NCBI GenBank assembly: GCA_937885465.1
Contig: CAKZZM010000021.1
Span: forward strand, 1-5,915
Length of the DNA: 5,915 bases
Reading direction: 5' to 3'
Origin: an uncultured Bacteroidales bacterium
GTDB lineage: Bacteria; Bacteroidota; Bacteroidia; Bacteroidales; Paludibacteraceae
Made by a program: the position numbers and the translations under genes. The notes beneath the pieces are model-generated. The model was not told the DNA's origin. It made no database searches and was given only the letters and a program-made list of their open reading frames with translations. Shown here piece by piece: positions 1 through 4,518 of the stretch; positions within the stretch are counted from its first letter, which is position 1, and each line of letters starts with the position of its first letter.

Positions 1-10
1 CCTTACAATT

Positions 11-214
11 ATGGCAACAATAACTCTTAATTATGATGCCCACAATGATTTAGCGCAGAAAACATTGGATTTTCTGCTCTCATTGGGTCTTTTTCAAAAG
101 GAAACGGTCGTCTCCGCTGCGGAAAAGCGCACGCGCAATGCTATCACAGAATTGGAAAGTGGCAAAGGAATGGTTTGTCCTTCGTTTGAAGATTATCTAA
201 AAGCGGTGCAATGA
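11..214 (+). CDS. Small antitoxin of a YafQ-type toxin-antitoxin pair
   Basis: This 67-residue protein sits directly upstream of a YafQ-family toxin reading frame and overlaps it by 4 nt (ATGA, 211-214), the usual layout of a type II toxin-antitoxin operon with the antitoxin first. The N-terminus (MATITLNYDAHNDLAQKTLD) looks like a short beta strand followed by helices. The C-terminus (AITELESGKG then FEDYLKAV) resembles the toxin-binding tails of small Bacteroidetes antitoxins. Such proteins bind and neutralise the toxin and usually repress their own promoter, but the promoter lies outside the window. I do not see a textbook RelB/DinJ ribbon-helix-helix signature, so the exact family is open; the role is inferred mainly from position. 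The start at 11 is the first ATG in frame. Because the partner toxin carries a stop codon, this antitoxin may now have no intact target here. Confidence 0.72.
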   Translation: MATITLNYDAHNDLAQKTLDFLLSLGLFQKETVVSAAEKRTRNAITELESGKGMVCPSFEDYLKAVQ

Positions 215-492
215 GAACGATTATTTTCTCTACACAATACAAATAAGACCTCAAACTCGCCCGCAAACGCAACTTACCGGAGAATGTGTTGAATCATATT
301 GTGTATAATTTTGCAAATGATATTCCGCTTGAACCCAAACATAAAGACCACGAACTATCAAGTAATTTCAAGGGTTTTCGTGAGTGTCATATCCGCCCTA
401 ATTGGTTGTTGATGTACCGAAAGACTGATAATAACGAACTCCAAATACTTGAACTTGCCCGTACCGGCACACATTCCGACCTATTCGGGTAA
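211..492 (+). pseudogene. YafQ-family mRNA interferase toxin with an in-frame stop at codon 12
   Basis: Reading from the ATG at 211 gives MRTIIFSTQYK, then TAA at 244-246, then DLKLARKRNLPENV and an open frame to the TAA at 490-492. Ignoring the stop, the product would be 93 residues, matching the ~92 of E. coli YafQ, whose N-terminus also has the pattern YSGQYSKDVKLAQKR. So the stop most simply reflects AAA (Lys) changed to TAA. YafQ is a ribosome-dependent mRNA endonuclease of the RelE superfamily. Residues matching its active site remain: His47 (KDH), His60, Trp65, Arg84, His88 (RTGTH) and Phe92. The E. coli Asp67 position is Asn64 here. A GTG at 286 could restart translation and give a 68-residue protein lacking the first 25 residues, but this would remove the N-terminal strand and helix. 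I judge it a recently inactivated toxin; a sequencing error or readthrough cannot be excluded. Confidence 0.85.
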
Positions 493-510
493 TATAATAA
501 ACACAATTGT

Positions 511-531
511 CGCCTATGGCATAAAACAACA
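511..531 (+). repeat. 21-bp direct repeat, copy 1, after the toxin stop codon
   Basis: The 21 bases beginning CGCCTATGGC are repeated exactly at 1445-1465. This copy starts 18 nt after the toxin stop codon and lies in the 82-bp gap before rhuM. Unlike copy 2 it has no downstream partner that would close a hairpin. Confidence 0.85.
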
Positions 532-574
532 GACAAAAAACATACAATATACATAAATAAGTCGTAATAAGTTA

Positions 575-1432
575 ATGACGAACGAAATTGTATTATATCA
601 ACCCAATGACCAACTCTCCATAGAGGTTAAATTGGAGAATGAAACTGTCTGGCTTACACAGCAACAGATGGCGCAGTTGTTTAATACTTCGCGTAACAAT
701 ATCACGCTCCATATCAGCAACATCTTTAAGGAACATGAGTTAGAGCCGGATTCAGTATGTAAGGAATCCTTACTAACTGCCGCAGATGGGAAAACGTACA
801 GGACAAAGATTTACAACTTAGATGTCATTATATCAGTAGGTTACCGCGTCAAATCAATCATAGGTACGCGTTTCCGCCAATGGGCTTTAAAGGTACTAAA
901 AGACTATACTCTTCGCGGTTTTGCAGTTAATCAGCGTTTATTGGCTATGGAGGAGAAGATGGATAAGAAGTTCTATTCATTAGAGCAGCGCGTAGAAAAA
1001 ACGGAAGAGAAAATAGATTTCTTCGTCCGCACGTCATTGCCGCCTGTAGAACAAGTTTTCTTTGAAGGCGAGTTCTTTGAGGCACGTGTGTTGTTGGAGA
1101 AGATTATCAAGACCGCGCAGAAGCGCGTCATCATCATTGACGCATATATCGATGCTGCTACTTTTGAGATGTTGGATGTGCGCGCCAAGGGCGTAAAAGC
1201 CTCTATCTATTCCGGCAAGGATTTGAGCAGTCTCCGCAACCTGCACAATGCCAAGACCGATATGGAGCCGATAGAGACGTTCGTATGGCGCAATGCATCG
1301 CACGACCGATGGCTGATTGTTGATGACCGCTTGTATCATTGCGGTCATTCGGTCAAAGATTTAGGAAAGAAACTTTCGGCAATCATGCTTATGGGTGAAT
1401 CGCCGGAAGTGATATTGAACCATGTAAGATAA
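575..1432 (+). CDS. rhuM: RhuM-family protein with C-terminal PLD-like HDR motif
   Basis: This 285-residue cytoplasmic protein belongs to the RhuM family (named after a Salmonella SPI-3 gene; molecular function not firmly established). Residues 24-60 (TVWLTQQQMAQLFNTSRNNI and following) form a winged-helix-like DNA-binding region. Residues 79-104 (IYNLDVIISVGYRV..GTRFRQWA) are the family's most recognisable stretch. Residues 117-150 look like a coiled-coil linker. The C-terminal ~110 residues contain HDRWLIVD (243-250) followed by GHSVKDLGKK. This resembles the HxKx4D core of phospholipase D-like domains, but with Arg in place of Lys, as I recall for other Bacteroidetes RhuM proteins. Length is close to the ~300 residues usual for this subgroup, and no internal disruption is seen. 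The ATG at 575 gives the expected N-terminus. Members are common in accessory and defence islands next to restriction-modification genes, and a methylase lies downstream here, but a direct role is only inferred. Confidence 0.85.
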   Translation: MTNEIVLYQPNDQLSIEVKLENETVWLTQQQMAQLFNTSRNNITLHISNIFKEHELEPDSVCKESLLTAADGKTYRTKIYNLDVIISVGYRVKSIIGTRFRQWALKVLKDYTLRGFAVNQRLLAMEEKMDKKFYSLEQRVEKTEEKIDFFVRTSLPPVEQVFFEGEFFEARVLLEKIIKTAQKRVIIIDAYIDAATFEMLDVRAKGVKASIYSGKDLSSLRNLHNAKTDMEPIETFVWRNASHDRWLIVDDRLYHCGHSVKDLGKKLSAIMLMGESPEVILNHVR

Positions 1433-1444
1433 TAACACCCACCT

Positions 1445-1473
1445 CGCCTATGGCATAAAACAACAAATAGGCG
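1445..1473. repeat. 21-bp direct repeat, copy 2, forming a hairpin after rhuM
   Basis: Bases 1445-1465 repeat 511-531 exactly, starting 12 nt after the rhuM stop codon. Here the first 7 bases, CGCCTAT (1445-1451), pair perfectly with ATAGGCG (1467-1473) around a 15-nt loop. No T tract follows, so this is not a canonical intrinsic terminator on the + strand. It could be a processed 3' end or a recombination site. Confidence 0.7.
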
Positions 1474-1502
1474 GAATATAAAATACTCATCCATCTCCGA
1501 GC

Positions 1503-1518
1503 AGTGCCTCCGAGCACT
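1503..1518. repeat. Small hairpin with loop CTCCGA
   Basis: AGTGC (1503-1507) pairs with GCACT (1514-1518) around the 6-nt loop CTCCGA. The same loop, within the same 10-mer GCCTCCGAGC, is found in a hairpin with a different stem inside the methylase gene (2206-2225). Additional TCCGAG motifs lie at 1496-1501 and 1518-1523. Confidence 0.6.
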
Positions 1519-1549
1519 CCGAGAAAAGGAGAAAATGACATAAAAGACA

Positions 1550-1567
1550 AGCGCAAAGCGTTGCGCT
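1550..1567. repeat. Perfect 7-bp hairpin with 4-nt loop
   Basis: AGCGCAA (1550-1556) and TTGCGCT (1561-1567) flank the loop AGCG. The 3' side is A/T-rich (AATTAAATAAAAA) but lacks a T run, so terminator function for rhuM is possible but unsupported. Confidence 0.55.
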
Positions 1568-1640
1568 AATTAAATAAAAACAAAGCATACTATTATTTCG
1601 CGTTAACTGAAGCCAACCAATTTTTCAGGAATAAAACGAA

Positions 1641-1725
1641 GTGGTATTAGCAAGGCACTTGTGCCGCAGCCAATAACTCCCAAAAGTGGTATTAGCAAGG
1701 CACTTGTGCCGCAGCCAATAACTCC
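1641..1725. repeat. Tandem duplication of a 45-bp palindromic unit
   Basis: A 40-bp sequence starting GTGGTATTAGC occurs at 1641-1680 and again, identically, at 1686-1725, with the spacer CAAAA between them (period 45 bp). Each copy is an imperfect inverted repeat. The core GGCAC-TT-GTGCC is perfect, and TATTAGC outside it nearly matches the complement of GCCAATA, broken by a small internal loop. As RNA the core would close on a CUUG tetraloop. No gene overlaps it, and it does not read as coding. Confidence 0.85.
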
Positions 1726-1765
1726 ACAAGAAATAAGTAGTTAGGTGTCTCTATGGATGCCTTTT

Positions 1766-1818
1766 ACCTCTAAATTAGTTATGCTCAACCCATTAGGGTG
1801 TGAGTACTTATTAGAGGT
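1766..1818 (+). promoter_or_regulatory. 53-nt two-part stem-loop upstream of the methylase
   Basis: The basal stem ACCTCTAA (1766-1773) pairs with TTAGAGGT (1811-1818), 8 perfect base pairs. Inside, TGCTCA plus ACCC (1782-1791) pairs with GGGT plus TGAGTA (1796-1806) around the loop ATTA. This gives 10 pairs with one bulged G at 1800 and one G-T pair. The internal loop is asymmetric. The element ends 101 nt before the methylase ATG. It could be a structured leader RNA, an operator, or the folded core of a small palindromic element. If the promoter is the weak box at 1871, this structure is upstream of the transcript and would act as DNA. Confidence 0.5.
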
Positions 1819-1870
1819 GAGAGGTTCCGTGGTTGGCAGCCTTAGTTAACGCAATAAGGAAAGCACCCTT

Positions 1871-1878
1871 TCTTTTTG
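1871..1878 (+). promoter_or_regulatory. Weak candidate -7 box for the methylase
   Basis: TCTTTTTG matches the Bacteroidetes -7 consensus TAnnTTTG at all but one defined position. It lies 41 nt before the ATG at 1920. No good -33 TTTG lies at the usual 19-21 nt spacing, so this is a tentative call. Confidence 0.25.
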
Positions 1879-1919
1879 CGGACGATTTGATAGTTATGCC
1901 CCTAACATACTATCAAATT

Positions 1920-3029
1920 ATGGCAAACACCAACACGGCACTCCATGCAGCCAACCGCAACAAAAAAGACGAGTTCTACACCCAACTCTCCGACATCGAA
2001 AAAGAATTGTCGCACTATCGCGAGTATTTCAAAGGCAAGATTGTTCTTTGCAACTGCGATGACCCCTACGAAAGCAATTTCTTCAAGTATTTTGCCCTCA
2101 ACTTCAATGCTCTCGGTCTCAAAAAACTGATAGCCACCTGCTACGACGGCTCACCCATTTCGGGATTGGAGTTGCCGTTGCTGTTTGAGTTGACGAATGT
2201 AGTGGACAACGCCTCCGAGCGTTGTGTTTCATCCGAACGTTTGGAAACGTTCACCACTACATCCGAACGTTTGGAAACGTTCACCACTCCAAGAAAGATA
2301 GCCTACAAAGTGGAGATAACCGAGATTCCTGATTTGGACGGGAACGGTGCAACGGACTTGTCTGATGTAAGGTTGCTACTGCAAAGCGACAAGAATATTA
2401 TGCAACCGCTACGGGGTAATGGCGATTTCCGTTCCGCTGAATGTGTGGAATTATTGAAACAAGCCGACATAGTGGTAACTAATCCGCCTTTCTCACTATT
2501 CCGTGAGTATGTAGCCCAATTAGTCAAATACGACAAGAAATTCTTGATAATCGGGAATGTTAACTCGATAACATACAAAGAGTTCTTTCCTCTAATCAAG
2601 GGAAACAAAGTGTGGATGGGCTTTTCTATTCACAGCGGAGATAGGGAATTTAGAGTTCCGGACGATTACCCGTTGCAAGCAGCAGGATGTAGAATTGACG
2701 AAAGAGGTGTGAAATATATTCGTGTAAAAGGAGTAAGGTGGTTCACTAATTTAGACTACAAGGAGCGTCACGAAGAGTTGATATTGTGGAAACACTATAC
2801 GCCCGAAGAATATCCTAAATACGACAACTACGAGGCAATCAATGTGAATCGCACAGAGGATATTCCCGTTGATTATGACGGCGTAATGGGAGTGCCTATT
2901 ACTTTCTTGGATAAGTATTGTCCTGAACAGTTTGAGATAATTAAATTCCGTACAGGAGATGATGATAAAGATTTAACTATTAATGGAAAATCTCCATATT
3001 TTCGCATCCTTATCCGTCGGAAGCGGTGA
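1920..3029 (+). CDS. EcoRI-family adenine-specific DNA methyltransferase
   Basis: This 369-residue protein matches the EcoRI methylase family, which transfers a methyl group from S-adenosylmethionine to adenine N6 in a short palindromic site. The catalytic motif IV is NPPF (residues 188-191, in ADIVVTNPPFSLFREYV). The N-terminal region KDEFYTQLSDIEKEL (16-30) and CNCDDPYESNFFKYF (44-58) are typical and carry the cofactor-side motifs. GNVNSITYKE, SIHSGDREFRVPDDYP, GVRWFTNLDYKERHEELIL and GVMGVPITFLDKYCPEQFEI follow in family order. The ATG at 1920 gives the family N-terminus MANTNTALHAANRNKKDEFY; an in-frame TTG at 1833 would add 29 unusual residues. A loop at residues ~97-124 contains a tandem repeat of TSERLETFTT encoded by palindromic DNA, probably inserted. 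The C-terminus ends IRRKR, right where a hairpin array starts. The target sequence is unknown; no complete restriction partner is present in the window. Confidence 0.9.
   Translation: MANTNTALHAANRNKKDEFYTQLSDIEKELSHYREYFKGKIVLCNCDDPYESNFFKYFALNFNALGLKKLIATCYDGSPISGLELPLLFELTNVVDNASERCVSSERLETFTTTSERLETFTTPRKIAYKVEITEIPDLDGNGATDLSDVRLLLQSDKNIMQPLRGNGDFRSAECVELLKQADIVVTNPPFSLFREYVAQLVKYDKKFLIIGNVNSITYKEFFPLIKGNKVWMGFSIHSGDREFRVPDDYPLQAAGCRIDERGVKYIRVKGVRWFTNLDYKERHEELILWKHYTPEEYPKYDNYEAINVNRTEDIPVDYDGVMGVPITFLDKYCPEQFEIIKFRTGDDDKDLTINGKSPYFRILIRRKR
2206..2225. repeat. CTCCGA-loop hairpin inside the methylase gene
   Basis: ACAACGC (2206-2212) pairs perfectly with GCGTTGT (2219-2225) around the loop CTCCGA, the same loop as in the intergenic hairpin at 1503-1518 but with a different 7-bp stem. 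It lies immediately before the tandem palindromes at 2230-2289 and encodes part of the same variable protein loop. Confidence 0.7.
2230..2289. repeat. In-frame tandem 30-bp palindromic repeat within the methylase
   Basis: Two 30-bp units (2230-2259 and 2260-2289) are identical except for the last base. Each contains the perfect palindrome GAACGTTTGGAAACGTTC, an 8-bp stem around GG. The 30-bp period keeps the methylase frame open and gives two copies of SERLETFTT. The unit sits in a loop that, from memory, varies in length and sequence among EcoRI-family methylases, between CYDGSPISG and the KVEITEIPD segment. Confidence 0.88.
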
Positions 3030-3038
3030 GGCGGGTAC

Positions 3039-3140
3039 GCGACCGTCTCGGTTGCGGCTGTTTCGCAGAAACAGAAAGTGCAGTCGTTCTTCCGCACTCG
3101 GGACGAGTGCGTTCCCTATCATCCACAGACTATCCGTCTG
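3039..3140. repeat. Array of four consecutive short hairpins after the methylase
   Basis: Four inverted repeats with 3-5 nt loops follow one another just after the methylase stop. GCGACCG/CGGTTGC (3039-3045/3049-3055) has one G-T pair. CTGTTTC/GAAACAG (3058-3064/3068-3074) is perfect. CGCACTCG/CGAGTGCG (3093-3100/3104-3111) is perfect over 8 bp. CAGAC/GTCTG (3126-3130/3136-3140) is perfect over 5 bp, with an alternative pairing of TCTGC (3137-3141) to GCAGA (3149-3153). No T tract follows any of them, so they are not ordinary terminators. Open frames cross the array but do not resemble a known protein. Confidence 0.75.
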
Positions 3141-3256
3141 CACCCCAAGCAGATTATGCAACGCACGGAGACCTTGCCTACTATGAGCCTATTCATACGG
3201 TATCCTATAAGCAACCCTATAGTCAAATGATAAATCAATAAACAGTAAATATCAGT

Positions 3257-3379
3257 ATGGAAATAAAGGAAACAACCATATTAGTTCGCGACCTTGTGGA
3301 CGGTTATCGTGACAGCAACGCAGACGGCTTGTGGCTCTATTTTGGGCAGGTGGTCAATCGGACTAAAAGCAGCAAATAA
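3257..3379 (+). pseudogene. N-terminal fragment resembling a DUF262 (GmrS-like) protein
   Basis: The frame from ATG 3257 reads MEIKETTILVRDLVDGYRDS NADGL and then changes to WLYFGQVVNRTKSSK and a stop at 3377-3379. The first ~25 residues resemble, from memory, the start of Bacteroidetes DUF262 proteins (MEIKE.TI.VRDLVEGY.D...), which are often encoded next to EcoRI-family methylases and act as nucleotide-dependent restriction or nuclease components. A full protein would be several hundred residues and carry a DGQQR motif; here everything after about 3331 is lost. The tail is unrelated to the family and runs into a 22-bp sequence shared with the tRNA terminator. I read this as the relic of a restriction partner of the upstream methylase, cut by a deletion or rearrangement. 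Short length makes the family call tentative. Confidence 0.5.
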
Positions 3380-3394
3380 AAATAAGAAAAGACA
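3373..3394. repeat. 22-bp repeat of the tRNA-terminator flank, copy 1
   Basis: The 22 bases starting CAAATAAAAATAAG are identical to 4798-4819. There they form the outer part of the tRNA-Glu terminator (T-rich tail plus one stem arm when read on the - strand). Here the second stem arm is missing. The repeats bracket the glycosyltransferase gene, and this copy marks the end of the apparent accessory DNA. Confidence 0.8.
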
Positions 3395-3475
3395 ATGCTT
3401 TGTGGTGACATTTAAAAAGTGTTTTTTTTAATAGTGTATCTGCCTATTTCAAAACACTGCATGGTGTTCACCGCC

Positions 3476-4474
3476 TTAACTCAAGCGACTTACCAAATCA
3501 TCAATGTCAATATTTTCGGCACACAGAAAATTCCCTTGCGGACACTCTCTATGTCCGTGCAAACCACACGGACGACACGCAAGGTTGTCCTTTGCCTGCA
3601 CTATAGTGGAATTTGAGGACAGTGGTCCAAAACCAAATTCAGGAATAGTGGAACAATACACTGCTGTTGTGGGTGCGTCAACGCTTGTAGCGAGGTGCAT
3701 TGGCGAGGAGTCGCAGACAAAATTCATAGATGCCCTACTCATAAGAGCCGCAGATTCCAACAACGAAAGTTTCCCTGCAAGATTCAGCGTCCTTTTTTCG
3801 GGAATGCTATTCGCTATATCAGCACATAATGCAAAGTCATCTTTGCCACCAATCAAATAGATGAGTGTGTCGCTATCTACATGGTGCAGAAACTCCACCC
3901 ACTTATGCTTTGGAAACTGCTTGGTAAACCACAACGAAGCCGGAGCCACACAAATGTATGCTCTATCACCGATGTATTTGGATACGCTATTCCACTGCTC
4001 CTTGGAAGGATACAGACGCACACGCTCAGGTGAGTTATCGGTTATTGACGATATAAGTTGTTGATTGCGATACACCTCATGAGAAAAAGCCCCTTGGCTG
4101 TCGCCTATATTGTGCGGATAACGCTTGGTGAAAAACACCGACAGCGGATTTTTAGCGAAGCCGAATCTCTGCCTTGCTCCCGACAAAACTGTAAGCAAGC
4201 CGGTGGAAAAAAAACGCTGCACATTAACAACAACATCATAATGCTTTTTACGCACTACGGCTATCAAATGTAGCAAATTAAGTGTTTTTTGTCTTCCCTT
4301 ATCCCAAACAAGAACCTCATTGAGAAAAGGGTGAGCGACAAAAAGACTTTCGCAGCCTTTTTTCACAAGCATATCTATGGTCGCTTCTGCATAAAAAGCC
4401 CTCAACTTCTCTACAACAGCGGTGGATAAAATCACATCCCCTATTGAAGCGGTCTGTATTACCAATATTTTCAC
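3476..4474 (-). CDS. Glycosyltransferase family 9 (heptosyltransferase-like)
   Basis: The 332-residue product is a GT9 family member of the RfaF/WaaC type. These are cytoplasmic, peripheral-membrane GT-B enzymes that transfer heptose or a related sugar from an ADP-sugar to lipopolysaccharide core. Visible family features: the N-terminal KILVIQTASIGDVILST, with Asp13 in the GD motif near the acceptor site; CVAPASLWFTKQFPKHKW in the second domain (the APxSxxxxK nucleotide-sugar region); NLAGKLSLLESAALMSRA followed by CDSSPMHLA; and a Cys-rich C-terminal segment (CRPCGLHGHRECP then FLC). GTG at 4474 is chosen as start because Bacteroidetes relatives begin M-KILVIQTA-IGD. A frame open to an ATG at 4600 would add 42 unlike residues and overlap the -7 box. 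It is transcribed toward the accessory genes and convergent with them. The exact sugar and acceptor cannot be told from sequence. Confidence 0.9.
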   Translation of the reverse strand: MKILVIQTASIGDVILSTAVVEKLRAFYAEATIDMLVKKGCESLFVAHPFLNEVLVWDKGRQKTLNLLHLIAVVRKKHYDVVVNVQRFFSTGLLTVLSGARQRFGFAKNPLSVFFTKRYPHNIGDSQGAFSHEVYRNQQLISSITDNSPERVRLYPSKEQWNSVSKYIGDRAYICVAPASLWFTKQFPKHKWVEFLHHVDSDTLIYLIGGKDDFALCADIANSIPEKRTLNLAGKLSLLESAALMSRASMNFVCDSSPMHLATSVDAPTTAVYCSTIPEFGFGPLSSNSTIVQAKDNLACRPCGLHGHRECPQGNFLCAENIDIDDLVSRLS

Positions 4475-4496
4475 TGAAAAACCTTTTTTTTTAACT

Positions 4497-4518
4497 TGCA
4501 AAATTACTAAATTTTGCA
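4497..4518 (-). promoter_or_regulatory. Promoter of the glycosyltransferase inside a perfect inverted repeat
   Basis: On the - strand TAATTTTG (4506 to 4499) matches the Bacteroidetes -7 box TAnnTTTG exactly. It lies 24 nt before the GTG at 4474, implying a short leader. The box is embedded in a perfect 9-bp inverted repeat, TGCAAAATT (4497-4505) and AATTTTGCA (4510-4518), separated by 4 nt. The symmetry could be an operator, or could simply mirror the AT-rich box. No clear -33 TTTG is seen. Confidence 0.55.

Larger units (their letters stand above)
1433..1919. other. Gene-free, repeat-rich region between rhuM and the methylase
   Basis: No convincing protein-coding frame is present in these 487 bases. 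In order they hold: repeat copy 2 with its hairpin (1445-1473); three close TCCGAG motifs and a CTCCGA-loop hairpin (1503-1518); a perfect 7-bp hairpin (1550-1567); a tandem 45-bp palindromic repeat (1641-1725); a 53-nt two-part stem-loop (1766-1818); and a weak promoter-like box (1871-1878) before the methylase start. An open frame does extend upstream of the methylase ATG to a TTG at 1833, but the family start is at 1920. Confidence 0.7.
3030..3475. other. Region between the methylase and the glycosyltransferase
   Basis: These 446 bases hold the hairpin array (3039-3140), the short DUF262-like fragment (3257-3379) and the 22-bp repeat (3373-3394). The stretch 3141-3256 shows nothing recognisable. 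The A/T-rich stretch 3395-3475, where the - strand glycosyltransferase transcript would end, has runs of A and T (3414-3431) but no strong hairpin followed by a T tract on the - strand, so no terminator is called. Confidence 0.6.

Noticed and set aside
1034..1348. 104-aa protein on the - strand
   Set aside because: It lies wholly antisense within the well-supported rhuM gene and is a shadow frame.
1433..1832. Integron attC sites between accessory genes
   Set aside because: A GTTRRRY-like match (GTTAGGT at 1740) occurs, but no matching RYYYAAC partner at the right distance, and the palindromes do not have the attC layout. No integrase is in view.
1833..1919. Longer methylase starting at a TTG at 1833
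   Set aside because: The extra 29 residues do not look like the family, and the ATG at 1920 gives the expected MANTNTALHAANRNKKDEFY N-terminus.
1641..2289. CRISPR array
   Set aside because: The repeats are only in pairs, directly tandem or separated by 5 bp, with no spacers of uniform length and no cas genes.
1503..3140. Invertible promoter or phase-variation switch formed by the inverted repeats
   Set aside because: Each palindrome has its own sequence, so there is no long matching pair of inverted repeats bracketing a promoter, and no invertase gene is present.
2983..3241. Small proteins in the frames 2983-3186 and 3026-3241
   Set aside because: Both frames run through the hairpin array, are rich in Arg, Ser and Cys as expected of translated palindromes, and match no family I know.
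3395..3475. Intrinsic terminator for the glycosyltransferase
   Set aside because: Only A/T pairing around 3412-3431 and a 4-5 bp hairpin are available on the - strand, too weak to call.
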